The position numbers and the translations under genes are program-made. The notes under the pieces were generated by a model. It was not told where the DNA came from. It was given only the letters and a program-made list of their open reading frames with translations, and did not search any database. A stretch of DNA of 20,564 nucleotides from an uncultured Brevibacterium sp. (lineage in GTDB: Bacteria > Actinomycetota > Actinomycetes > Actinomycetales > Brevibacteriaceae): assembly GCA_902489185.1 (NCBI GenBank), contig CABTZC010000007.1, forward strand, positions 1 through 20,564, read 5' to 3'. Shown here one piece after another: positions 14,455 to 20,564 of the stretch. Position 1 is the stretch's first letter. The number at the start of each line of letters is the position of its first letter.

Positions 14455-15984
14455 ATGCCAGTAAGTGTTTTCGAACTTTTCTCAGTAGGAGTGGGGCCAT
14501 CGTCGTCACACACGGTAGGGCCCATGCGTGCCGCAGCCAGCTTTGTTGAGCTGGTGGGGGAGCGGGTGAACGCGCTCGCCTCTGTGCGTGTGGACGTGTT
14601 TGGGTCCCTGGCAGCAACAGGGCGCGGCCACGGCACGTTCGACGCGATCCTGCTGGGGCTTGAAGGGTGCAAGCCCGAAGAAGTTGAAGCCAACGACATG
14701 GACCAGCGCAAAGCGCGCATGGCCCAAACGGGTACCGTCCGCTTTGGCGACGTGCGCGACATCAAGCTCACCGAAGACGACATGGTGAAGCGGCCACTCA
14801 CCGTGCTCAAGCGCCACACCAACGCCATGACGCTCACCGCGTTCGACGCTGCCGGGGAAGAGCTGGCGAAAGAAACGTACTACTCCGTTGGTGGCGGGTT
14901 CGTGGTCGCAGAATCCGACGAAAACGAACCCATCGGTGGTGAACTCCACACCCCCGACGTCATCCACGAAACCTACGACCACATCGCCGGAACCACCGTC
15001 CTAGGTGAAGACCTGTCCCAGCTTCCAGAAGAAGAGGTGGCTACTGAACCCACCAACGCGGAAACTGGGGGTGCGGGGTTAGAGGGAACGACCTCGGGGC
15101 CGGTATACGAATACTCCTCTGCAGCTGACCTTTTGCGCATTGCCAAGGAAAATGACCTGGCGCTGTGGGAGATCGTGATGGCTAACGAACTCCAGGAGCG
15201 CACGGAGGACGAGATCCGCGAAGGGTTGTTGCACATTTACTCCGTGATGGACGAATGTGCGATGTCGTCGCTGGACCGCACCGGGTACCTGCCGGGCGGG
15301 CTGAAGGTGAAGCGGCGCGCCCACGACTGGTTCCTGCGGTTGAAAGCCGAGGACCCCAACAACGACCCCAAGTTCTACCAGGAGTGGGTCAACCTGATCG
15401 CGTTGGCGGTGAACGAGGAAAACGCGTCCGGCGGGCGGGTCGTGACTGCGCCCACCAACGGGGCTGCCGGGATCATCCCTGCGGTGATGTACTACGCGCT
15501 GCACTTTGTGGACCGGGTCGTGGACGCTGGGCCGCAGGGGCGCGCGGACGCGATCGTGGAGTTCCTGCTGACCGCGGCCGCAATTGGCGGGTTGTACAAG
15601 GAGAAAGCTTCGATTTCTGGCGCCGAGGTGGGATGCCAGGGTGAGGTAGGTTCGGCTTCGTCGATGGCGGCTGGTGCGTTGGCACAGGTCATGGGTGGGA
15701 CCCCTGAGCAGGTGGAAAACGCGGCCGAAATCGCCATGGAGCACAACCTGGGGCTCACATGCGACCCGATTGCTGGCCTGGTGCAGGTGCCGTGCATTGA
15801 GCGCAACGCGATTGCTGCAGGCAAGGCCATTAACGCGGCCAAGATGGCGCTGTGGGGTGACGGAACGCACCGGGTGAGCCTCGATGAGGTGATCGAGACC
15901 ATGCGTTCCACTGGTGAGGACATGAGCCACAAGTACAAGGAAACCGCGATGGGTGGTCTGGCGGTTAACGTCGTCGAGTGCTGA
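14455..15984 (+). CDS. sdaA: L-serine dehydratase (L-serine ammonia-lyase), iron-sulfur, single chain
   Basis: 509 residues; deaminates L-serine to pyruvate and ammonia with a [4Fe-4S] cluster. The beta domain opens MPVSVFELFSVGVGPSSSHTVGPMRAA, and the catalytic domain has the 4Fe-4S cysteines C394 (GAEVGCQGEVG), C436 (LTCDPIAGLV) and C447 (VPCIERNAIA). The chain ends in Cys (VVEC, C509). From memory, the Legionella pneumophila enzyme has C343, C385, C396 and C-terminal C458: identical spacing, shifted by exactly 51. The extra 51 residues must lie earlier, most likely the Glu/Thr/Gly-rich linker around 180-220 (QLPEEEVATEPTNAETGGAG). ATG 14455 has GGAGG with a 6-base spacer. In context it removes serine formed from glycine. 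It is after the gcv terminator, so it needs its own promoter, which is not evident. The stop overlaps mpg. Confidence 0.95.
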   Translation: MPVSVFELFSVGVGPSSSHTVGPMRAAASFVELVGERVNALASVRVDVFGSLAATGRGHGTFDAILLGLEGCKPEEVEANDMDQRKARMAQTGTVRFGDVRDIKLTEDDMVKRPLTVLKRHTNAMTLTAFDAAGEELAKETYYSVGGGFVVAESDENEPIGGELHTPDVIHETYDHIAGTTVLGEDLSQLPEEEVATEPTNAETGGAGLEGTTSGPVYEYSSAADLLRIAKENDLALWEIVMANELQERTEDEIREGLLHIYSVMDECAMSSLDRTGYLPGGLKVKRRAHDWFLRLKAEDPNNDPKFYQEWVNLIALAVNEENASGGRVVTAPTNGAAGIIPAVMYYALHFVDRVVDAGPQGRADAIVEFLLTAAAIGGLYKEKASISGAEVGCQGEVGSASSMAAGALAQVMGGTPEQVENAAEIAMEHNLGLTCDPIAGLVQVPCIERNAIAAGKAINAAKMALWGDGTHRVSLDEVIETMRSTGEDMSHKYKETAMGGLAVNVVEC

Positions 15985-16601
15985 TGGGTGCGGGTGGTCG
16001 TGAGGGCGGGTGCGATTGGCTGAGCCCTAACGCGCGGACCAGTGCGCGTGTGTTGCTGGGGTGCTTTCTGGCCACTCCAGATGTGACGGTTCGGATCACC
16101 GAAGTCGAAGCGTATGCGGGTACTGACGACCCCGCGTCTCACGCGTACAAGGGCCAGACTGCGCGCAACGCGGTCATGTTTGGGCCTGCGGGGCACCTGT
16201 ACACGTACACCATGCATGGGCACACGTGTTGCAATGTGGTGTGTTCCCCAGCTGGTGTGGCTCAGGCGGTGTTGATCCGGGCCGGTGAGGTGGTTGACGG
16301 GGCCGAGGTGGCTTACAGCCGGCGCCGACCTGGAGTGAGTGCTACGCACCTTGCGCGGGGTCCGGGGAACTTGACCCGTGCGCTGGGTGTGACCATGGAT
16401 CACTCCGGGGTTGATCTGTGTGATCGTGGCTCTGAGGTGAGGCTTCTGCGGGGCGAGTTGCGCGCAGGTGAGTCGGTGGCTGTGGGGCCTCGTGTGGGGG
16501 TGAGCCAAGCGGCCGATGACCCCATGCGTTTCTGGATTGAGGGTGATCCAACGGTTTCGGCGTATCGGCGCTCGCCCCGGGCGTCTAAACCTTCGCATTG
16601 A
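15984..16601 (+). CDS. 3-methyladenine DNA glycosylase (AAG/MPG family)
   Basis: 205 residues; a monofunctional glycosylase that removes alkylated purines such as 3-methyladenine from DNA in base excision repair. ITEVEAYAGTDDPASHAYKGQTARNAVMFGPAGHLY has the family signature, with E42 as the catalytic glutamate and Y44 as the intercalating tyrosine in VEAY. HGHTCCNVVCSPAGVAQAVLIRAGEVVDG and ARGPGNLTRALGVT are also conserved. HGHTCCNVV has four residues, where YGMHxCxNVV is usual, showing a local variant. The start overlaps the sdaA stop by one base (TGATG), indicating translational re-initiation and co-transcription; a GTG at 15978 is an alternative two codons upstream. No separate SD is visible. 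There is no functional link to serine breakdown; probably simple operon packing. Confidence 0.9.
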   Translation: MGAGGREGGCDWLSPNARTSARVLLGCFLATPDVTVRITEVEAYAGTDDPASHAYKGQTARNAVMFGPAGHLYTYTMHGHTCCNVVCSPAGVAQAVLIRAGEVVDGAEVAYSRRRPGVSATHLARGPGNLTRALGVTMDHSGVDLCDRGSEVRLLRGELRAGESVAVGPRVGVSQAADDPMRFWIEGDPTVSAYRRSPRASKPSH

Positions 16602-16640
16602 ACAGGTGTGCGAGGGTGTTTACCCAACACAGCTCGAACC

Positions 16641-16665
16641 AGTGTGTTGACTACACACCCTTTTT
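16641..16665 (+). terminator. Intrinsic terminator after mpg
   Basis: GTGTGT (16642-16647) and ACACAC (16653-16658) form a 6-bp stem with loop TGACT, followed by CC and T5 (16661-16665). A longer competing stem AGGGTGT (16613-16619) with ACACCCT (16655-16661) ends at the same T-run, and GTGTT/AACAC (16616-16620/16626-16630) makes a small hairpin inside it. Terminator for the sdaA-mpg transcript. Confidence 0.6.
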
Positions 16666-16690
16666 GTTCGTTTTGTTCACGTTTTTGGCC

Positions 16691-16752
16691 AAAAATCGGC
16701 GAGTTACTCACCACAGCAAGTCCAAAACGGCTCGCGTGTGGTGGGTAACTCG
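16691..16752 (-). terminator. Long inverted repeat and terminator after the AtoE-type gene
   Basis: Arms 16700-16715 (CGAGTTACTCACCACA) and 16737-16752 (TGTGGTGGGTAACTCG) pair over 16 positions with only one T-G wobble, loop 21 bases. On the minus strand the stem is followed by CCGATTTTTGG, so a T5 run lies three bases past it. It lies 31 bases beyond the transporter stop at 16784. Part of the T-run belongs to a 14-bp perfect palindrome TTTTTGGCCAAAAA (16682-16695). Confidence 0.65.
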
Positions 16753-16783
16753 ACTCGAGCAACTCTGCAGAAGCGCCCAACCC

Positions 16784-18187
16784 CTACGTCACTGCTCCAG
16801 CGACCAGGATCCCTCCGCCGAACGTGAAGAACGTCAGAATCAGCACCATGATGGTGTAACCCATGATTTTGCGCACGTGGATTCCGGCCACGGCCAGCAA
16901 CGGCACAGCGAAGAACGGCTGAGCCATGTTGGTCCACTGGTCACCGTAGGCAACCCCCATGACAACGGTTGACGGATTGACGCCCAGGTTCTTTGCCGCC
17001 TCGATGAAGATGGGCCCTTGAATTGCCCACTGCCCACCACCGGATGGAACGAACATGTTGAGGACTCCGGCAGACAGGAACGCCCAGAAGCCCAGCGTGA
17101 GCGGAGTGGAAATTGCCGTGAACCAGTCCGAAATCACCGTGATGAATCCGGTGCCCACCATCATGCCCATGATCCCGGCGTAGAACGGGTACTGCACAAT
17201 GAGCTGCCCCACGGAGCCCGAGGCGTTGGCCACCAGTTTGATGTACTCCAGGATTGACCGCGACATGAGCAGCCCCAGGCACAAGAACGACCAGTTCACG
17301 ATGTCCAAGTTGAGCGCCAGCCCGTTCTGCACAAAGTAACTGATGAGGTAGACCAAGAGCGCGAGCCCGGGGATCAGCACCAGGATGCGTGTCCCGTCCA
17401 GTCGTTGCGCAATGGTGGGCCCGGCCGAGGTGGTTTGGGTTTCGTCGCTTCCCGTTGCGTTGGCACGGAGTTCGGACTCCAGCTTTTCCTGTTCATTTTG
17501 GTAATCGGTGATGGCGTCGTCGTTGATCTCGATGAGTTCCTCACGCTTGTCTTTAGGGTGCATGAGCGGCATGAGAACAACGATTGCTGCTAGGGTGACG
17601 GCTGCTGTGATGACGTTCCATGGAGCGAAGATTGTTTCAGACACAGGGATCAGCCCACCAATTGCTTCCTGCATCTTGTTGCCTTCAGTGGCAACGAACA
17701 GGGGTGCTGAGCCGGAGTAACCCATGTGCCACACCACGAACCCGGCATACGCGCTGGCCACGAGGAGTGGGTAGTGCACGCGGATGCCTTTTTCGCGCAT
17801 TTCAATGGCCACTTGGCGGGCCACAAGGGCTCCTGCAACCAGCCCAAATGCCCATGCGAAAAGCGAGCCGATACCCGCGGTCAGCACCACTAGGCTGTAC
17901 GCTTGCCAGCCCTTGCGTGGCAGACGGCCCAATGCGGAGAGGAACCTGCGCACCGGGCGCGTGTGGGCTAGTGCGTGCGCGCACAGAACTGTCAATGAAA
18001 TCTGCGCCATGAACGACAGAAGGTCGGCTAAACCAGCTCCCCACGCGTCGATGATTTGCATGGGACCGGAGTCAGTGAGGCCCCAACAGGCGAGAAAAAC
18101 CACGATGCTCAGCCCGATGGCAAAGACGAATGATTCGGGAAACAGTTTTTCGACCATGATCACGAACGGTCGCGCTAACTTGTTCAT
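16784..18187 (-). CDS. Short-chain fatty acid transporter, AtoE family
   Basis: 467 residues, standard for this inner-membrane family associated with uptake of acetoacetate, butyrate and other short-chain fatty acids. Hydrophobic segments run from FVFAIGLSIVVFLACWGL to MGYTIMVLILTFFTFGGGILV. Conserved signatures include WAFGLVAGALVARQVA, GFVVWHMGYSGSAPL, FVPSGGGQWAIQGPIFIEAA and GDQWTNMAQPFFAVPLL. A charged cytoplasmic loop of about 60 residues (KDKREELIEINDDAITDYQN onward) splits the two halves, as in relatives. The ATG at 18187 has AAGGAGGAGC directly upstream, a strong ribosome binding site. No ato CoA-transferase genes are beside it, so the substrate is inferred from the family only. A directly repeated TTGACAC pair lies about 75 bases upstream. 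Confidence 0.9.
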   Translation of the reverse strand: MNKLARPFVIMVEKLFPESFVFAIGLSIVVFLACWGLTDSGPMQIIDAWGAGLADLLSFMAQISLTVLCAHALAHTRPVRRFLSALGRLPRKGWQAYSLVVLTAGIGSLFAWAFGLVAGALVARQVAIEMREKGIRVHYPLLVASAYAGFVVWHMGYSGSAPLFVATEGNKMQEAIGGLIPVSETIFAPWNVITAAVTLAAIVVLMPLMHPKDKREELIEINDDAITDYQNEQEKLESELRANATGSDETQTTSAGPTIAQRLDGTRILVLIPGLALLVYLISYFVQNGLALNLDIVNWSFLCLGLLMSRSILEYIKLVANASGSVGQLIVQYPFYAGIMGMMVGTGFITVISDWFTAISTPLTLGFWAFLSAGVLNMFVPSGGGQWAIQGPIFIEAAKNLGVNPSTVVMGVAYGDQWTNMAQPFFAVPLLAVAGIHVRKIMGYTIMVLILTFFTFGGGILVAGAVT

Positions 18188-18258
18188 GCTCCTCCTTGAG
18201 CGTGAGTCCAGGCACCCTCACCTGTGCTTTCTGCGAGTTTCGTGGACCTGTGAGCGCA

Positions 18259-18276
18259 GTGTCAAGGGTGTGTCAA
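18259..18276 (-). promoter_or_regulatory. Tandem TTGACAC direct repeats upstream of the AtoE-type gene
   Basis: On the minus strand TTGACAC occurs twice, 11 bases apart (18276-18270 and 18265-18259), about one helical turn. Each contains a consensus -35 hexamer TTGACA, but no good -10 lies 16-18 bases downstream of either. They may be regulator half-sites, or one may be a -35 with a poor -10. Located 72-89 bases before the transporter start, in the gap behind the PIN gene. Confidence 0.35.
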
Positions 18277-18328
18277 TATGTGAGGTGGAGCACACGTGGT
18301 TCCGGTTTGGCCCCGGTTGCCACTCCAC

Positions 18329-18967
18329 CTAACCCAGGCCCTTGAGTCGCTTAGCCAACGTAAACGCCCGCGCCCGCCGGAACTGCTCGCTCACCGCTCG
18401 GCGATCCGGCTCCATCCACCACTCCCGGCAGTACTGCTCGTACAGTCCACGCCACGTGTCAACGAAATGCGTGCGACACACCTCGGCCTGCGCATCCCAC
18501 AACCGCACCAAAAGCGCGTCACCGGTCACCAGCTCATAGCCGCGCTCAGCCTTTTCATCGACGTGCGAGGACACGGGTTTGAACGCGCGCACGTCATTGC
18601 TGACCAGCACGTCCATCCTGCCCTGCCACGCGGCAACGTCTAAGTGCGCATCGTCGGGGTCCTTGACGAAACCCCGCCTGGTCATGTCCATGCTGGCCAT
18701 GTCCAGGTGCATCAGTGACTGGCGCCGGGCCTCAAACGCGCCTCCGATCTGTAGGCGGGTCCGCTCCCGGTACACGCGCCTGAGTGCCGGCCGTAGTTCT
18801 TCTAAGATCGCCGAGGTCGTAAACAGTTCCAGCGCGGCGCCGCCTGCACCGTCGCCCCGGCCGCCACCTCGGTCATTACCCAGTTCACGCATCGTGAGCA
18901 ACCCCAGCCACAGAAGGTCCGACACCAGCACGCTGGTGTCGACAAGTGCGCGCACTGCCAAAGCCAC
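18329..18967 (-). CDS. PIN-domain protein (VapC-like putative ribonuclease), no visible antitoxin
   Basis: 212 residues. PIN nucleases cleave RNA with Mg2+ held by acidic residues. Candidate ligands: D10 in ALVDTSVLVSD, E56/E57 in TTSAILEELRPAL, D103-D106 in VKDPDDAHLDVAAW, and D125 in DVLVSNDVRAF. VxDPDDxH...DVLVSND resembles the PIN_3/VapC50-like branch; the 80-residue C-terminal part (YELVTGDALLVRLWDAQAEV onward) also fits that branch. A Gly/Asp-rich insertion (NDRGGGRGDGAGG, about 31-43) lies early in the fold. The GTG start at 18967 overlaps the aminotransferase stop (TAG) by one base, so translation is probably coupled. No small antitoxin gene is visible on either side, which is unusual for VapC. 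It may be a stand-alone PIN protein or have lost its partner. Function beyond a nuclease fold is unknown. Confidence 0.7.
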   Translation of the reverse strand: MALAVRALVDTSVLVSDLLWLGLLTMRELGNDRGGGRGDGAGGAALELFTTSAILEELRPALRRVYRERTRLQIGGAFEARRQSLMHLDMASMDMTRRGFVKDPDDAHLDVAAWQGRMDVLVSNDVRAFKPVSSHVDEKAERGYELVTGDALLVRLWDAQAEVCRTHFVDTWRGLYEQYCREWWMEPDRRAVSEQFRRARAFTLAKRLKGLG

Positions 18968-20154
18968 TAGAACACTGTGGCCAGACGCGCCACGCCTTCT
19001 TCAATGACATCCGGTTCGGCGGACACGAACGTCAAGCGCATGGATTGGTGGTTGGGGTTTTCCATGTAGAACGGCGCACCCGGCACAAAAATGACACCAG
19101 CGTCAATAGCCTTGTACACCAGCTCAGACGTGTCATAGCGCTCCGGCAAGTACACCCACACGAACATGCCACCTGAGGGTTCAGCAATATATGAGCCAGC
19201 CGGCAGCACCTGGTCCAGCGCATCAACCTGGGTGCGCATGCGCTGCCGGTAGGTCTCACGCACGGGCTCCAGCTTCTTATCCAGATCGTTCGTTTCCAGG
19301 TAGTGCGCAACTGCTAGCTGGTCAATCGTCGAAGACTGGATGACGGTACCCTGCTTGGTCACCGTGACGCGTTCCAGAATTTCGTCGGGCCCGTAGATCC
19401 ACCCAATGCGCACACCAGGCGACAGCACCTTAGACAAGGTCCCCAGGTAGAACGCGCGGTCCGCGACCCGCGGGTCTGCGCTGATGGGTTGCATGCGTTC
19501 GTCCGTGAACCGCAACTCCGAATACGGGTCGTCCTCGATGAGCCACATGTCCGACTCAGACAACACTTGCGCAATCTGTTCGCGCCTGGATGCTGGCATG
19601 GTGATCCCGGTGGGGTTTTGAAACGTGGGAATCGTGTACAGCGCTTTGGGGCGGTAGTACTGGATCGCCGCCTCTAGGGCTTCGGGTACTAAGCCACCTT
19701 CGTCGGTGTCGATCGCAACGAATTCGATCCCGTGCATCCCAAACGCCTGCAGAGCAGACATGAACGTGGGGTTTTCGCACAAGAGAACATCACCCGGGTT
19801 AAACAGGGTGTGCGCCAGCAGAGAGATTCCCTGCTGGGATCCCGAGGTGATCAGGACGTTGCTCGCTTCTGCACTGATCCCGGTTCCGCGAATCCGCTGC
19901 GCTGCGGCTTGGCGAAGTTCCCATTCTCCGTCGGTGACACCGTACTGCATGGCACGCCCACCTTGCGTGTCGAACACGTGCGTGTATGCGGCCTTGAGCC
20001 CTTCAACGTCGAAGAGCTTTTGGTCTGGGTGCCCACCGGCGAAACTAATGATGGCCGGGTCGTGCGCGATCCTAAACAGTTCCCGAATAGGGGACGGTGG
20101 CATCTGTGAAATGCAGTCATTTAGACGCGCTCGAATTGGTTCCATGAGAGTCAT
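18967..20154 (-). CDS. PLP-dependent class I aminotransferase (2-aminoadipate/LysN-like)
   Basis: 395 residues, fold-type I. ISFAGGHPDQKLF near the start, LITSGSQQGISLLA, TIPTFQNPTG (N180), EDDPYSELRF (D208, Y211), GTLSKVLSPGVRIGW (PLP-binding K242) and the substrate-carboxylate arginine R373 in SMRLTF are all present. This arrangement, with a QNPTG and SKVLSPGxRIGW core, is that of the multi-substrate aminotransferases related to LysN and to the MocR aminotransferase domain, but with no HTH domain attached. Likely substrates are 2-aminoadipate, branched-chain or aromatic amino acids with 2-oxoglutarate; the exact one cannot be read. The start at 20154 has no good SD; a second ATG three codons later is an alternative. 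It follows the asparaginase gene by 50 bases and its stop overlaps the PIN gene. Confidence 0.88.
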   Translation of the reverse strand: MTLMEPIRARLNDCISQMPPSPIRELFRIAHDPAIISFAGGHPDQKLFDVEGLKAAYTHVFDTQGGRAMQYGVTDGEWELRQAAAQRIRGTGISAEASNVLITSGSQQGISLLAHTLFNPGDVLLCENPTFMSALQAFGMHGIEFVAIDTDEGGLVPEALEAAIQYYRPKALYTIPTFQNPTGITMPASRREQIAQVLSESDMWLIEDDPYSELRFTDERMQPISADPRVADRAFYLGTLSKVLSPGVRIGWIYGPDEILERVTVTKQGTVIQSSTIDQLAVAHYLETNDLDKKLEPVRETYRQRMRTQVDALDQVLPAGSYIAEPSGGMFVWVYLPERYDTSELVYKAIDAGVIFVPGAPFYMENPNHQSMRLTFVSAEPDVIEEGVARLATVF

Positions 20155-20204
20155 GGTAAACCGAAAATCCGAGGTGTAAAGAATCCGCTAAGGGCGGCTA
20201 AAAA

Positions 20205-20564
20205 CTACTGTCTGAAGTAGCTAAATACGTCCTCAATTTTTGTACCCGACTCCAAGGCCAGAATGGTGAGAACCCGGGCTTTGCGGGCGTCCAACCGGCC
20301 GGCGGGAATCATGCCGGCGGCTTGTAGATCGAGTTCCGCGCCGGGGTATCCGTAGGTCGCCTCCAAAGTGCGCCCCGCGCCGGTGCGTGCGCAGTACACC
20401 ACGGGCATTTGTGAGGCCAGCGCTGTGACCCGCTCAAGCACGCTGACGGGAACGTGCCCGCCACCCACACCCGCAAGCACTGCCGCGCTGTATCCGGCCT
20501 GTTTGAGGAAGTCGACGTAGGCCAGCGAGTCGTCCAGCGTGACCTCCACGAGTGCCACCTGCGC
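20205..20564 (-). CDS. L-asparaginase, C-terminal part, runs off the right edge
   Basis: The frame is open from the window edge to TAG at 20205, giving 119 codons; the 5' part, with the catalytic threonines, lies outside. GVGGGHVPVSVLERVTALASQMPVVYCARTGAGRTLEATYGYPGAE and LQAAGMIPAGRLDARKARVLTILAL are the C-terminal domain of bacterial L-asparaginases (usual forms GxGxGNVP, PVV..SR...G.V...YG..G, L...G.I.AG.L...KAR..L.LAL). The enzyme hydrolyses asparagine to aspartate and ammonia. Whether it is the cytoplasmic or exported type cannot be judged without the N-terminus. The usual Asn in the GNVP motif is His here (GHVP), and the SR is AR, so specificity may differ. It precedes the aminotransferase in the same direction, probably co-transcribed. 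Confidence 0.85.
   Translation of the reverse strand, partial: AQVALVEVTLDDSLAYVDFLKQAGYSAAVLAGVGGGHVPVSVLERVTALASQMPVVYCARTGAGRTLEATYGYPGAELDLQAAGMIPAGRLDARKARVLTILALESGTKIEDVFSYFRQ

Noticed and set aside
15079..15930. A 283-codon open frame antisense to sdaA
   Set aside because: It mirrors the sdaA reading frame and shows no domain; sdaA has the complete Fe-S cysteine set.
20164..20204. Small CCGC/GCGG hairpin between the asparaginase and the aminotransferase as an attenuator
   Set aside because: Only four base pairs, no T-run of note and no leader peptide; not above chance.
1..20564. Search for CRISPR arrays, tRNAs, IS ends and tandem repeats
   Set aside because: No regularly spaced repeats, tRNA-like cloverleaf, transposase or long duplicated segments were recognised by eye; short GC-rich repeats seen inside genes follow codon bias.

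Overview
The window looks like a piece of an actinobacterial chromosome. It is GC-rich but not extreme. Several genes have a -10 box only 6-7 bases before the start codon (leaderless style), a DtxR/IdeR-type iron box precedes a siderophore operon, and a single-aptamer glycine riboswitch leads a gcvP-gcvT-gcvH-sdaA run. This set would suit Micrococcales or a related order, but the genus cannot be fixed from the sequence. Gene density is high and no IS element, tRNA, rRNA or CRISPR array was seen.

Layout. 1-194 (-): the first 64 codons of a type III restriction-modification methyltransferase (Mod), running off the left edge. 250-1913 (+): an FAD-dependent LhgO-type L-2-hydroxyglutarate oxidase and a single-domain universal stress protein. 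1914-2148: a regulatory-looking gap with a perfect TATAAT and a two-part hairpin. 2149-3407 (+): a small HTH-like protein tightly coupled to an inositol-monophosphatase-family phosphatase. 7565-3472 (-): a four-gene iron-siderophore ABC importer (lipoprotein, permease, permease, ATPase) with 4-bp start/stop overlaps, under a DtxR-like box. 7702-9360 (+): a YtcJ-type amidohydrolase divergent from the importer. 9471-14288 (+): glycine riboswitch, then gcvP, gcvT and gcvH, closed by a strong terminator. 14455-16601 (+): L-serine dehydratase (sdaA) overlapping a 3-methyladenine DNA glycosylase. 18187-16784 (-): AtoE-type short-chain fatty acid transporter. 20564-18329 (-): C-terminal part of an L-asparaginase, a class I aminotransferase, and a PIN-domain protein whose start codon overlaps the aminotransferase stop.

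How the parts work together. The gcv genes encode the P, T and H proteins of glycine cleavage. Together with serine hydroxymethyltransferase and lipoamide dehydrogenase encoded elsewhere, they can turn two glycines into serine, which sdaA deaminates to pyruvate. The riboswitch would switch this on when glycine is abundant. The siderophore operon is expected to be iron-repressed. The asparaginase/aminotransferase pair suggests amino-acid nitrogen metabolism.

Most notable are: (a) the gcvP leader, where a start-stop codon pair (ATGTAA) with a strong Shine-Dalgarno sits in a hairpin whose anti-SD arm could also pair with gcvP's own SD; (b) the siderophore ATPase, with a roughly 70-residue N-terminal extension carrying a CX4CX2C motif; (c) the recurrent leaderless promoter layout; (d) sdaA, whose cysteine spacing and C-terminal Cys match a structurally known enzyme but with a 51-residue acidic insertion; and (e) an orphan PIN protein coupled to an aminotransferase. 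No clearly new multi-gene system is evident; (a) and (b) are the best candidates for undescribed biology.
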